64,000 nt of DNA from RGIG6307 sp964424345 (lineage in GTDB: Bacteria; Bacillota; Clostridia; Lachnospirales; Lachnospiraceae): assembly GCA_964424345.1 (NCBI GenBank), contig CAYRIK010000001.1, positions 1 through 64,000 of the forward strand. The letters are read 5' to 3'. This document shows, one piece after another, positions 1 to 9,084 of the stretch. Position 1 is the first letter of the stretch, and every line of letters starts with the position of its first letter. The notes beneath the pieces are model-generated. The model saw nothing but the letters and a program-made list of their open reading frames with translations, was not told where the DNA came from and made no database searches. The translations under genes and the position numbers were made by a program.

Positions 1-560
1 CTATGTGGAAGCGTGTTAAAGGAAACAGCATTAAAGTTCCACATATGGTTGCATGTGCATTATTTTTTGTACTTGTAGTTGGACTTGCAGCAGTTGGCAG
101 CGGTAATGGTGCAGACGTTGTGATTGAGCCAGGTATTGGAATGTCAGCAGCATTATTTGCAGTTGGTATTATTGCGGCAGCAACGATGATTATTCCTGGT
201 GTATCCGGTTCTATGATTTTATTGATCTTAGGATTTTATAATCCAATCGTATCTGAAATCAATACATTTATTCGTGCGTTGATTGCTTTTGATATGGCAG
301 CATTATGGAGAGGTGTTTTGATTTTCGTACCATTTGGTCTTGGTGTCGTAGCAGGTATTTTTGGTATTGCAAAGATTATTGAAATTGTATTTGCAAAGTA
401 TCCATTGATTGCTTACTGGGCAATTATTGGTCTGATCGTAGCATCTCCATTTGCAATCTTATTGATGTCTAGCTTTGGTACAGTTTCTGTGATGAACGTA
501 GTAGTAGGTATTGTTGCTTTGGCAGCAGGTACATTTACAGCTTATAAATTAGGGGAATAA
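1..560 (+). CDS. DUF368 / PopT-like membrane protein, C-terminal part
   Basis: Only the last 185 or so codons are present; the reading frame is open at the left edge, so the true start lies upstream of the window. The visible part is almost entirely hydrophobic, with about five membrane segments. It carries the IIPGVSGSM stretch (visible residues 63-71) typical of the DUF368 family. Members of this family have been linked to returning undecaprenyl phosphate across the membrane in envelope synthesis; that role here is inferred from the family. The stop is one base before the next start, so it is probably the upstream part of the following run of genes. Confidence 0.85.
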   Translation, partial: MWKRVKGNSIKVPHMVACALFFVLVVGLAAVGSGNGADVVIEPGIGMSAALFAVGIIAAATMIIPGVSGSMILLILGFYNPIVSEINTFIRALIAFDMAALWRGVLIFVPFGLGVVAGIFGIAKIIEIVFAKYPLIAYWAIIGLIVASPFAILLMSSFGTVSVMNVVVGIVALAAGTFTAYKLGE

Positions 561-561
561 T

Positions 562-1380
562 ATGGAGTCTTATACAGATTTTGCACAAGTATATGATGAA
601 TTTATGGATGCCACACCATATGAGGCATGGTGTGAGCGTATTATTCGTATCATAGATACATATGGAATTTCCGTTCCTTTAGCAGGAGCATCTTCTTTAG
701 AAGAAGATGCACTTGCAAGTGAACGCAATCTTGTATTAGACCTTGGATGCGGCACTGGAACGCTGACAGAGCTTATGGCAGATGCAGGATATGATATGAT
801 GGGAATTGATATGTCTTATGATATGCTGCAGACAGCAATGGAAAAACGTGAAGAGTCAGGACATGATATTATGTATTTATGTCAGGATATGCGTGAACTG
901 GAGCTGTATTGTACAGTAGGTACGGTAATCTGTGTATGTGATTGTATTAATTATGTGTTAAAAGAAGCGGAGGTTATCGAAACATTCCGCAGAGTAAATA
1001 ATTATCTGTTCCCAAAGGGCTTGTTTATTTTTGATTTTAACACAGAATATAAGTATGCTCAGGTAATAGGAGATACAACGATTGCAGAAAACAGAGAAGA
1101 CTGCAGTTTTATATGGGAAAATTTTTATGATGAAAAGACACATATCAATGAATATGATGTGACAGTATTTGTGAGAGAAGACGAGGAAGAAGATCTTTTT
1201 TATCGTTTTCAGGAAACACATTTTCAGAGAGGATATACGTTTGAACAGATGCGTCATTTTGTAGAAGAAGCAGGATTGGAATTTGTAACAGCAATAGATG
1301 CAGATACAGATGAAGAAGTGACCGAAGAAACAGAACGTGTATTAATGGTATGTCGTGAGAAAGGGAAAGACAATGAATGA
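562..1380 (+). CDS. class I SAM-dependent methyltransferase
   Basis: A 272-residue soluble protein with the Rossmann-fold SAM-binding motif VLDLGCGTGTL (residues 58-68) and the acidic end of the second strand at GID (residues 81-83). These support a class I methyltransferase. The substrate cannot be read from the sequence. A poorly conserved, Ser/Glu-rich insertion of about 20 residues (36-55) precedes motif I. The stop codon overlaps the start of hslO in an ATGAATGA junction, which suggests translational coupling. Confidence 0.85.
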   Translation: MESYTDFAQVYDEFMDATPYEAWCERIIRIIDTYGISVPLAGASSLEEDALASERNLVLDLGCGTGTLTELMADAGYDMMGIDMSYDMLQTAMEKREESGHDIMYLCQDMRELELYCTVGTVICVCDCINYVLKEAEVIETFRRVNNYLFPKGLFIFDFNTEYKYAQVIGDTTIAENREDCSFIWENFYDEKTHINEYDVTVFVREDEEEDLFYRFQETHFQRGYTFEQMRHFVEEAGLEFVTAIDADTDEEVTEETERVLMVCREKGKDNE

Positions 1381-2254
1381 TTATATGGTAAGAGCAACGG
1401 CTGCGAATGCCCAGATTAGAGCATTTGCATGTACGACTAGAGAAACGGTTGAGTATGCAAGAGAGCATCATAATATGACACCAACTGCAACAGCTGCATT
1501 AGGTCGTCTTTTAACAGGCGGTGTTATGATGGGAGCAATGTTAAAAGGAGAAAAAGATATTTTGACATTGCAGATTCAGGCAGGTGGTCCGCTTCAGGGA
1601 ATGACTGTAACAGCAGATGCATTTGGTCATGTAAAGGGATATGCAAATAATCCACAGGCAGATCTTCCATTAAATGCAAAAGGAAAGTTAGATGTAGCTG
1701 GTGCAGTAGGCGTTGGTTTTATGAACGTTATCAAAGATCTTGGATTAAAGGAGCCATACGTTGGACAGACTGTATTACAGACTAGTGAGATTGCAGAAGA
1801 TTTGACTTATTATTTTGCAGCCAGTGAGCAGGTGCCATCTAGTGTTGGTTTAGGTGTATTAGTTGGCAAAGATTATAAGGTAGCTCAGGCAGGCGGATTT
1901 ATTATACAGTTGATGCCATTTGCAGAAGACAGTGTCATTGATAAATTGGAAGAAAATTTAAAGAATGTAGATTCTGTTACAAAATTGCTTTCTGAAGGAA
2001 TGACACCAGAACAGATTTTAGAGCGTTTGTTAGATGGATTTGATGTAGAATTTACAGATACAATGCCAGTAAGTTTTTATTGTGATTGTTCTAAACACAG
2101 AGTAGAAAAAGTGTTAATCAGTGTAGGAAAAGAAGAATTACAGAATATGATTAAAGATGGCGAGCCAATCGAAGTAAATTGTCATTTCTGCAATACAAAT
2201 TATACATTTGAGGTAAACGAATTAAAAGAGCTTTACAAGAAGTGTAAAGCATAA
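1373..2254 (+). CDS. hslO: Hsp33 redox-regulated holdase chaperone
   Basis: A 293-residue cytoplasmic chaperone. The start chosen is ATG 1373, which overlaps the upstream stop and gives the usual Hsp33 N-terminus (MNDYMVRATA); an in-frame ATG at 1355 would add six residues inside the upstream gene. The C-terminal redox switch is intact: a CxC pair at residues 237/239 and CHFC at 270-273. In the family these four cysteines bind zinc in the reduced state and form disulfides under oxidative stress, which activates the holdase. The next gene, nadE, starts 17 bases downstream. Confidence 0.95.
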   Translation: MNDYMVRATAANAQIRAFACTTRETVEYAREHHNMTPTATAALGRLLTGGVMMGAMLKGEKDILTLQIQAGGPLQGMTVTADAFGHVKGYANNPQADLPLNAKGKLDVAGAVGVGFMNVIKDLGLKEPYVGQTVLQTSEIAEDLTYYFAASEQVPSSVGLGVLVGKDYKVAQAGGFIIQLMPFAEDSVIDKLEENLKNVDSVTKLLSEGMTPEQILERLLDGFDVEFTDTMPVSFYCDCSKHRVEKVLISVGKEELQNMIKDGEPIEVNCHFCNTNYTFEVNELKELYKKCKA

Positions 2255-2271
2255 AGAAAGGTTGCACAATT

Positions 2272-4185
2272 ATGAAACATGGATTTGTAAAGGTAGCTGC
2301 CGCAACTCCAAAGATTAAAGTAGCAGATACGGTATATAATGCAACAGCTATTGTAGAAAAAGTAACAGAAGCATATGAACATGGCGCAAAGATTATCGTG
2401 CTGCCTGAACTTTGTATTACAGGTTATACATGTCATGATCTGTTTGCACAGGAAACACTTCTTTTAGGTGCATTAGAAGGCTTAGCACATATTCAGGAAG
2501 CAACAAAAGAAATGCAAGCACTTATTTTTGTCGGACTTCCTATGGAACAGGATGGAAAGCTTTATAATGTAGCAGCTGCTTTGTTCGAAGGAAAGGTGCT
2601 TGGATTTGTTCCAAAGAGCAATGTTCCTATGTATCATGAATTTTATGAAGGAAGAAATTTTGCACAAGGAAGCAGAAGTGTTACAGATGTATGCTATCAG
2701 GGCGAGATGGTTCCTTTTGGAACGGATATCTTATTTGAAGCTGGAAATGCATTAAAGGGACTTTCTGTAGCGTGTGAAATTTGTGAAGATTTATGGGTGC
2801 CAATGAGTCCTTCTACACGTCATGCGATGGCAGGAGCAAATGTAATTGTAAATCTTTCTGCATCAAGTGAAACTGTTGGAAAAAATTCTTATCGTGAACT
2901 GTTAGTTTCTTCTACATCTGCAAGATTGGTTGCTGGATATGTTTATTGTACAGCAGGAGAAGGGGAATCTACCCAGGATCTTGTATTTGGCGGTCATAAT
3001 ATTATTTGTGAAAATGGAAGTGTATTGGCTCAGGCAAAGAGATTTGAAAATGAAACAGTTTATGCCGATTTAGATATTCACAGACTTTTGCATGAAAGAC
3101 GTAAAATGTCTACGTATCATGTAGAAGGAAGAGATGCCTACAGACGTGTCAGCGTAGCATTTCAGTCAGAAGAAACAGTGTTGGAGCGTTATTTTGCACC
3201 AATGCCGTTCGTGCCATCTGATGCGGCACAAAAACAAGAACGATGTGAAGAAATTTTATCTATTCAGGCGTATGGCTTAAAGAAGCGTTTAGAGCATACA
3301 AACTGTAAGCATGCAGTAGTAGGTATCAGTGGTGGTTTGGATTCTACACTTGCTATTTTAGTTACAGCAAAAGCATTTGATCTGCTTGGTATTCCACGAG
3401 CAAATATTCATGCGATTACAATGCCTTGCTTTGGTACAACAGATCGTACGTATGACAACGCATGTACTTTGACAAAGACATTAGGTGCAACATTAGAAGA
3501 AATCGATATTAAGGAAGCAGTACACGTTCATTTTAAAGATATTAAGCATGATGAAAGTAATCACAATGTTACTTATGAGAATAGTCAGGCAAGAGAACGT
3601 ACACAGATTTTAATGGATATTGCAAATCGTGAAAATGGTATGGTCATTGGTACAGGAGATATGTCTGAGCTTGCACTTGGATGGGCAACTTATAATGGTG
3701 ATCATATGTCGATGTATGGTGTAAATGCAGGTGTTCCAAAGACTTTAGTACGTCATTTGGTACAGTATTATGCAGATACTTGCGGACAAAAAGAATTAGA
3801 AGATGTATTGGTAGATGTATTAGATACACCGGTAAGTCCGGAATTGCTGCCTCCAGTAAATGGTGTAATCAGCCAGAAGACAGAAGATTTGGTAGGCCCT
3901 TATGAGCTTCATGATTTTTATTTATATTATATGCTGCGATGCGGATTCTGCCCAGCAAAGATTTATCGTGTGGCAAAGAGAGCATTTGCAGGACAATATG
4001 ATGATGCAACAATCTTAAAGTGGCTTAAGACATTTTATCGTCGTTTCTTTACACAGCAGTTTAAGAGAAGTTGTCTTCCAGATGGTCCAAAGGTCGGAAG
4101 CGTTGCTGTTTCCCCTCGAGGAGACCTTCGTATGCCAAGTGATGCAAGTGCATCATTATGGCTTGCAGAATTAGAAACACTTTAA
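2272..4185 (+). CDS. nadE: glutamine-dependent NAD+ synthetase
   Basis: A 637-residue two-domain enzyme that amidates nicotinic acid adenine dinucleotide to NAD+ using glutamine and ATP. The N-terminal nitrilase-like glutaminase has its Glu-Lys-Cys triad visible as E46 (LPELCITGY), K115 (VPKSNVP) and C171 (ICEDLW). The C-terminal synthetase has the PPi-loop GISGGLDST at residues 351-359. The length is that of the long glutamine-dependent NadE class, not the short ammonia-dependent one. It starts with ATG 17 bases after hslO, behind an AAAGG ribosome binding site. Confidence 0.95.
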   Translation: MKHGFVKVAAATPKIKVADTVYNATAIVEKVTEAYEHGAKIIVLPELCITGYTCHDLFAQETLLLGALEGLAHIQEATKEMQALIFVGLPMEQDGKLYNVAAALFEGKVLGFVPKSNVPMYHEFYEGRNFAQGSRSVTDVCYQGEMVPFGTDILFEAGNALKGLSVACEICEDLWVPMSPSTRHAMAGANVIVNLSASSETVGKNSYRELLVSSTSARLVAGYVYCTAGEGESTQDLVFGGHNIICENGSVLAQAKRFENETVYADLDIHRLLHERRKMSTYHVEGRDAYRRVSVAFQSEETVLERYFAPMPFVPSDAAQKQERCEEILSIQAYGLKKRLEHTNCKHAVVGISGGLDSTLAILVTAKAFDLLGIPRANIHAITMPCFGTTDRTYDNACTLTKTLGATLEEIDIKEAVHVHFKDIKHDESNHNVTYENSQARERTQILMDIANRENGMVIGTGDMSELALGWATYNGDHMSMYGVNAGVPKTLVRHLVQYYADTCGQKELEDVLVDVLDTPVSPELLPPVNGVISQKTEDLVGPYELHDFYLYYMLRCGFCPAKIYRVAKRAFAGQYDDATILKWLKTFYRRFFTQQFKRSCLPDGPKVGSVAVSPRGDLRMPSDASASLWLAELETL

Positions 4186-4211
4186 AACAAATAAAATAAA
4201 AGGAGAACAAA

Positions 4212-5444
4212 ATGCAGAAAACAGGAAATATTGTAATTGGACAGTCAGGCGGCCCAACCGCAGTAATTAATGCATCTGTAGCAGGAGCCTATGCAGCTGC
4301 AAAAGAGCTTGGAGCAGCAAACGTATATGGTATGGTAAATGGTATTCAGGGATTTTTAGAAGAAAATCTGTTGGATTTGGATGAATATTTAGCAGAAGAA
4401 GAGGGAATGGAGTTATTAAAGCGTACTCCAGCAGCATTTTTAGGAACTTGCAGATATAAATTGCCAAAGCCAGAAGGAAATGAAGCAACATATGAAAAGA
4501 TTTTTTCTATTATGGAAAAGCATAATATTACAATTATGTTATATGTTGGCGGAAATGATTCTATGGATACAATCAAAATGCTTTCTGATTATGCGAAAGA
4601 GCATGGAAAGACACAGAGATTTGTAGGTATTCCAAAGACAATCGATAATGACCTTCCAGTGACAGATCATTGTCCAGGATTTGGTTCTGCAGCAAAATAT
4701 ATTGCAACATCTATTAAAGAAATTATTCGTGATAATGAAGCTTTTGAAGGAAAGACAAAATTAATCTTATTAGAGATTATGGGAAGACATGCAGGATGGC
4801 TGACAGGTGCAGCTGGTCTTTGTAAGAGTGCTGATTGTACAGGTGTAGATGCTATTTATCTTCCAGAGCGAGTATTTGATATAGATGCGTTCGTTGCAAA
4901 AATAGAAGCATTAGCAAAAGAAAAATCTTCTATCGTGATTGCAGTTTCAGAAGGTGTGAAATTAGCTGACGGCAGATTTGTAAGCGAATATGCTTCTGAA
5001 AGTACAGATGTGGATGTATTTGGTCATAAGCAGGTAGCAGGCAGCTGTGCAGTTTTGTCTGATATTGTATACAAACGCACTGGAATTAAAGCAAGAGTAA
5101 TTGAACCTTCTTTATTACAAAGAGCAGCATCTCATGTTGTATCTCTTACAGACGTAGAAGAAGCATTTGCAGCAGGTTATGCAGGTGTAAAAGCTGCAAC
5201 AGAAGGAGAAACAGGTGTAATGGTCACATTAAACAGAGTAAATGATAATCCTTATACTTGTGAAACAGGAACCTATGATATTCATCAGATTGCAAATCTG
5301 GAAAAGAAAGTGCCTGATCATTTTATTTCAGAAGATGGATGTCAGATTACAGAAGCATTCCTGACATATTTACGACCATTGATTCAGGGTGAGTTACATC
5401 CTATTTACAAGGATGGTCTGCCAACTCATTTGGTACGTCGATAA
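4212..5444 (+). CDS. pfp: 6-phosphofructokinase, PPi-type
   Basis: A 410-residue phosphofructokinase. The residues that separate phosphate donors point to pyrophosphate: GGNDS at residues 113-117 carries an Asp (D116) where ATP enzymes have Gly, and PKTIDND (141-147) has Lys 142 where ATP enzymes have Gly. PPi enzymes phosphorylate fructose 6-phosphate reversibly. This fits with the pyruvate phosphate dikinase gene elsewhere in the window, since that enzyme generates PPi. It is preceded by AAAGGAG and lies 26 bases after nadE. The donor call is inferred from these residues only. Confidence 0.88.
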   Translation: MQKTGNIVIGQSGGPTAVINASVAGAYAAAKELGAANVYGMVNGIQGFLEENLLDLDEYLAEEEGMELLKRTPAAFLGTCRYKLPKPEGNEATYEKIFSIMEKHNITIMLYVGGNDSMDTIKMLSDYAKEHGKTQRFVGIPKTIDNDLPVTDHCPGFGSAAKYIATSIKEIIRDNEAFEGKTKLILLEIMGRHAGWLTGAAGLCKSADCTGVDAIYLPERVFDIDAFVAKIEALAKEKSSIVIAVSEGVKLADGRFVSEYASESTDVDVFGHKQVAGSCAVLSDIVYKRTGIKARVIEPSLLQRAASHVVSLTDVEEAFAAGYAGVKAATEGETGVMVTLNRVNDNPYTCETGTYDIHQIANLEKKVPDHFISEDGCQITEAFLTYLRPLIQGELHPIYKDGLPTHLVRR

Positions 5445-5460
5445 AAATAAGGAGTTTGTT

Positions 5461-6405
5461 ATGGATAAGATTGCAGTATTGATTCCATGCTACAATGAAG
5501 AACAGACGATAGAAAAAGTCGTGCGTGATGCAAAAAAAGCTCTGCCGGAAGCAGTTGTATATGTGTATGACAACAATTCCAAAGATCGTACGGTAGAATG
5601 TGCCAAAAGAGCAGGTGCAGTTGTACGATATGAATATAAGCAGGGAAAAGGAAATGTTATCCGCAGAATGTTTTGCGAGATTGAAGCAGAATGTTATCTT
5701 ATGATAGATGGAGATGACACCTATCCATTGGAAAATGCAAGAGAAATGGTAAATTTGGTGCTGCAAAAACATGCAGATATGGTGGTAGGAGACAGACTCT
5801 CCTCCACCTACTTTGAAGAAAATAAGCGACCATTTCACAATTTTGGAAATACGATTGTGAAAAAGAGCATTAATATGTTGTTTGGTTCTGATGTCAAAGA
5901 TATCATGACGGGGTATCGAGCGTTTGGATATGCATTTGTAAAGACATTTCCTGTTATTTCTACAGGATTTGAAATTGAAACGGAAATGACAATTCATGCT
6001 ATTAATTATAATATGCAGCTTGAAAATGTAATCGTAGATTATCGTGACAGACCACAGGGGTCAGAATCTAAATTAAATACATATTCTGATGGTGCAAAGG
6101 TATTATTTAAGATTTTACAGTTGTTTAGAAATTACAGACCATATTGTTTTTATGGCATGATTAGTCTGATTTTGCTGTTATTTTCTGCAGTCTTGTTTAT
6201 ACCTGTTTTTATGGAATATGTGGCAACTGGATTAGTACCACGTTTTCCAACGTTGATTGTCAGTGGATTTTTGGCATTGGCTTCGATACAGTCTTTCTTT
6301 GCAGGGATGATTTTATCAGAGGGCTGTCAAAGAGAAAGACGAGATTTCGAATACAAGTATCATGAAATGAACAAAAGAGCATTGGAGGACAAAAAAGATG
6401 CGTAG
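5461..6405 (+). CDS. family 2 glycosyltransferase, dolichyl-phosphate-mannose-synthase-like
   Basis: A 314-residue membrane-anchored GT-A glycosyltransferase. The start is ATG 5461 behind AAGGAG, giving the typical N-terminus MDKIAVLIPCYNEE; an upstream in-frame start at 5389 would lie within pfp. The metal-binding acidic motif is IDGDDTYP near residues 82-89. Two C-terminal hydrophobic segments (about 235-260 and 265-290) resemble the ArnC/GtrB subgroup that transfers sugars to polyprenyl phosphate. Donor and acceptor are unknown. It overlaps the malQ start by 8 bases. Confidence 0.85.
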   Translation: MDKIAVLIPCYNEEQTIEKVVRDAKKALPEAVVYVYDNNSKDRTVECAKRAGAVVRYEYKQGKGNVIRRMFCEIEAECYLMIDGDDTYPLENAREMVNLVLQKHADMVVGDRLSSTYFEENKRPFHNFGNTIVKKSINMLFGSDVKDIMTGYRAFGYAFVKTFPVISTGFEIETEMTIHAINYNMQLENVIVDYRDRPQGSESKLNTYSDGAKVLFKILQLFRNYRPYCFYGMISLILLLFSAVLFIPVFMEYVATGLVPRFPTLIVSGFLALASIQSFFAGMILSEGCQRERRDFEYKYHEMNKRALEDKKDA

Positions 6406-7879
6406 AAGTGGTATCTTGATGCCGATTTCCAGCTTGCCTGGAACATACGGCATTGGAAGTTTTTCAAAAGAAGCGTATGAATTTGTTGATTTTTTAAAAG
6501 ACTCCGGTCAAAAGCTCTGGCAGATTTTGCCGTTAGGACCGACTGGATATGGAGATAGTCCATATCAGCCGTTCTCTACTTTTGCAGGAAATCCTTATTT
6601 TATTGATTTGGAAGCATTGGTAGAAGAAGGTCTTTTAACAAAAGAAGAGTGCGATGCCCAATTTTTTGGAGCACATGAAGATGAAGTAGATTATGGCGCA
6701 TTGTACGATGTGAAATTTACATTATTGCGACTTGCTTATTCGCGTGCTAAAGAAACTCTGATGCCAGGTTTTGCTGAATTTTTGAATAGAAACGGTGAGT
6801 GGGTAGAAGAATATGCCTTATTTATGGCTGCAAAAAATGCACATAAAGGTGCTTGCTGGACACAGTGGGAAGAATCTTTAATTCTTAGAGAAGAAGAAAC
6901 TTTGGAATTATACAGAACAGAGTATGCATCTGAAATAGAATTTTACGAGTATGTACAGTTTTTATTTGCAAAGCAGTGGAATGCATTGAAGGCATATGCT
7001 AACAAAAAAGGAATAAAGATTGTAGGAGATGTTCCTATTTATGTTGCTTTTGATAGCGCAGATATTTGGGCAAATCCAAAGCTGTTCCAGTTAGATGAAA
7101 AAAACGTACCGCTTGCAGTAGCAGGAGTTCCACCAGATGCATTTTCTGCAACAGGACAGTTGTGGGGCAATCCATTGTATCGTTGGGAATATCATAAAAA
7201 GACGGGATATGCTTGGTGGATCAAACGTATGAAGCATTGCTTTAAAATGTATGATATTGTAAGAATGGATCATTTTAGAGGATTTGAGGCATATTATAGT
7301 GTACCGGCTGGTGATGAAACTGCGGAAAGAGGAGAATGGGAAAAAGGTCCTGGTATGGAACTGTTTTCTGCAATTGAAGAAGCAATCGGAAAGAAAGAAA
7401 TTATAGCAGAAGACCTTGGATTTTTAACACCAGAAGTATGGGAATTGCTGCAGGAATCTGGATTTCCGGGAATGAAAGTATTGCAGTTTGCTTTTTATGA
7501 GAATAGCGACAGTGAATATTTGCTTCATAATCATATTTCTAATAGCGTAGTTTATACAGGAACACATGATAATCAGACAACACTTGGCTGGTATCAGTCT
7601 CTTTCTAAAAAAGACAGAGCATTTTTAGAAGAATATACAGGTGTGACATCATGGAAAGATGTCTGCAAGGGAATGATTCGTATGGCAATGATGAGTGTTG
7701 CACAAGATTGTATCATTCCGATGCAGGATTATTTAGAATTGGATGATAAAGCACGTATCAATGAACCAGGTTCTATGGGAAAGAACTGGAAGTGGCGTAT
7801 GACGAAAAAATCCGCTTCTGAATATAAAGAACTTTCCGAACGTATTTATAAGTTGACCAAAATGTACGGTAGAATTTAG
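6398..7879 (+). CDS. malQ: 4-alpha-glucanotransferase (amylomaltase)
   Basis: A 493-residue GH77 enzyme that disproportionates maltooligosaccharides in glycogen or maltodextrin metabolism. Family signatures are clear: the N-terminal RSGILMPISSLPGTYGIGSF, the PLGPTGYGDSPYQPFS substrate loop, the nucleophile region VRMDHFRGFEAYY and the acid/base region IIAEDLG, followed by GTHDNQTTLGW. The length matches the standard bacterial enzyme. It overlaps the glycosyltransferase by 8 bases. Its stop interleaves with that of the convergent CYTH gene, so there is no room for a terminator between them. Confidence 0.95.
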   Translation: MRRSGILMPISSLPGTYGIGSFSKEAYEFVDFLKDSGQKLWQILPLGPTGYGDSPYQPFSTFAGNPYFIDLEALVEEGLLTKEECDAQFFGAHEDEVDYGALYDVKFTLLRLAYSRAKETLMPGFAEFLNRNGEWVEEYALFMAAKNAHKGACWTQWEESLILREEETLELYRTEYASEIEFYEYVQFLFAKQWNALKAYANKKGIKIVGDVPIYVAFDSADIWANPKLFQLDEKNVPLAVAGVPPDAFSATGQLWGNPLYRWEYHKKTGYAWWIKRMKHCFKMYDIVRMDHFRGFEAYYSVPAGDETAERGEWEKGPGMELFSAIEEAIGKKEIIAEDLGFLTPEVWELLQESGFPGMKVLQFAFYENSDSEYLLHNHISNSVVYTGTHDNQTTLGWYQSLSKKDRAFLEEYTGVTSWKDVCKGMIRMAMMSVAQDCIIPMQDYLELDDKARINEPGSMGKNWKWRMTKKSASEYKELSERIYKLTKMYGRI

Positions 7880-8370
7880 TCAAATACAATTTGGCTAAGA
7901 TAAGAATTATGATAGTTTGGGTTATAAGTAACGTCTTCTAAAAACCAATCAGGTGCAATGAACGCATTCGCTTCTTCAAGGCTGTGAAATTCTACTTCAG
8001 CAATGACAAGTGGAGCAAAAGGTGCATCAAAAATATCTAATTCAATGGTAAGTTCCTTTGGAATACATTCTTTTGGAAAGTCGGGTTGAAATTGTGGAGA
8101 GAGCAGCGGAATTTTGTATCGTTTTTTAGCGATGATATTGCCATCACATTTTGTTTTTAAATGCTGATAGCTTTCTTTGCTAAGAAGAAATTCTTCTTCT
8201 TTTCGTGCTAACATACCGCTTCCTTTGATTGTAAGAATATAACAATCATCTTGTTTTCGTACACGAACAACGGGACTGGTACATAAGTAGCCTTGTTCTA
8301 AGCAAAGACAAGGATAATCAGATAAATTTTGTGGTATTGTTTTGACAGTAAATTTTCTTTCGATTTCCAT
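7876..8370 (-). CDS. CYTH domain protein
   Basis: A 164-residue protein starting MEIERKF, the ExExK signature of the CYTH superfamily (triphosphate tunnel enzymes, including inorganic triphosphatases, class IV adenylate cyclases and thiamine triphosphatases). ATG 8370 is chosen because AAAGGAG lies 6 bases upstream; a longer in-frame start at 8388 would place that site inside the gene. Alternating charged strands, for example ELTIELDIFDAPFAPLVIAEVEF, fit the beta-tunnel. The reaction cannot be assigned. It converges on malQ with overlapping stop codons. Confidence 0.82.
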   Translation of the reverse strand: MEIERKFTVKTIPQNLSDYPCLCLEQGYLCTSPVVRVRKQDDCYILTIKGSGMLARKEEEFLLSKESYQHLKTKCDGNIIAKKRYKIPLLSPQFQPDFPKECIPKELTIELDIFDAPFAPLVIAEVEFHSLEEANAFIAPDWFLEDVTYNPNYHNSYLSQIVFD

Positions 8371-8408
8371 AGTGTACTCCTTTGACAAATATGAACCTAT
8401 TTAAAGGA

Positions 8409-8438
8409 ATTATATCACATAGAAAGGCAGGTATACAA
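8409..8438 (-). promoter_or_regulatory. sigma-A promoter for the CYTH gene
   Basis: Read on the reverse strand: -35 TTGTAT (8438-8433), an 18-base spacer, then -10 TATAAT (8414-8409) preceded by TGA as an extended -10. The start of transcription would fall about 30 bases upstream of the CYTH ATG. Confidence 0.6.
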
Positions 8439-8443
8439 ATATT

Positions 8444-8992
8444 ATGAAAAAGATTGCAGTATTTTTTGCAGAAGGTTATGAAGAAATTGAGGCTTTGACG
8501 GTAGTTGATATGTGCCGTCGTGCTGGGATTGAAACACAGATGGTATCTGTCACAAAAGAACTGACTGTAAAGGGTTCTCATAATATTCCTGTAGTAATGG
8601 ATAAATCAATAGAAGAAATAGCGTTTGAACAGCTTGATATGATTGTGCTGCCAGGTGGTATGCCAGGTACTAAAAATCTGGAAAAGGTTTCTGTACTGAT
8701 GGAACAAGTAAAGGCATTTTTTGAAAATGGAAAATACGTTGCAGCTATTTGCGCTGCACCATCTGTATTTGGTCATCTTGGAATATTACAAGGTAAAAAA
8801 GCATGTTGTTATCCTGGATTTGAAGAAGAACTTACAGGCGCAAGTGTAAGTATGGCTTCTTGTGAAAAAGATGGCAATATCATTACAGCTCGCGGTATGG
8901 GTTGTGCAATTGATTTCTCCGTTGCAATCATCAACGCTTTATGTGGAGATGGTAAAGGCGAAGGTGTAGCAGAGCAGATTATATATAATTAG
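8444..8992 (+). CDS. DJ-1/PfpI family protein
   Basis: A 182-residue protein of the DJ-1/ThiJ/PfpI superfamily, closest in pattern to the YajL/DJ-1 branch. The nucleophile elbow is AAICAAPSVFG with Cys 103, and the conserved Glu lies in the N-terminal EGYEEIEA stretch. Glyoxalase, chaperone and deglycase activities have been proposed in the family; none can be chosen here. It is divergent from the CYTH gene and carries its own AAAGGCAGG-type ribosome binding site. Confidence 0.88.
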   Translation: MKKIAVFFAEGYEEIEALTVVDMCRRAGIETQMVSVTKELTVKGSHNIPVVMDKSIEEIAFEQLDMIVLPGGMPGTKNLEKVSVLMEQVKAFFENGKYVAAICAAPSVFGHLGILQGKKACCYPGFEEELTGASVSMASCEKDGNIITARGMGCAIDFSVAIINALCGDGKGEGVAEQIIYN

Positions 8993-9042
8993 TATATCGT
9001 TTCAGACGAAAAAAATAAAATTTAATAAAAGTATGTAACAAA

Positions 9043-9079
9043 ATGGCCTCCTTATGCATAAGTGTAATAAGGAGGTCAT
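9043..9079 (+). promoter_or_regulatory. hairpin burying the ribosome binding site of the pilus ATPase gene
   Basis: Bases 9043-9055 (ATGGCCTCCTTAT) pair with 9067-9079 (ATAAGGAGGTCAT) over 13 base pairs with one G-U, leaving an 11-base loop. The GGAGG of the following gene (9071-9075, start at 9085) is wholly inside the 3' arm. No T tract follows, so it is not a typical terminator. A translational control role is inferred. Confidence 0.65.
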
Positions 9080-9084
9080 TTCTT

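Noticed and set aside
5401..5997. 198-codon reverse reading frame under the glycosyltransferase gene
   Set aside because: It lies fully antisense to a well-supported gene and has a low-complexity Cys/Phe/Ile-rich composition and no start signal. Other antisense frames in the window are rejected for the same reasons.
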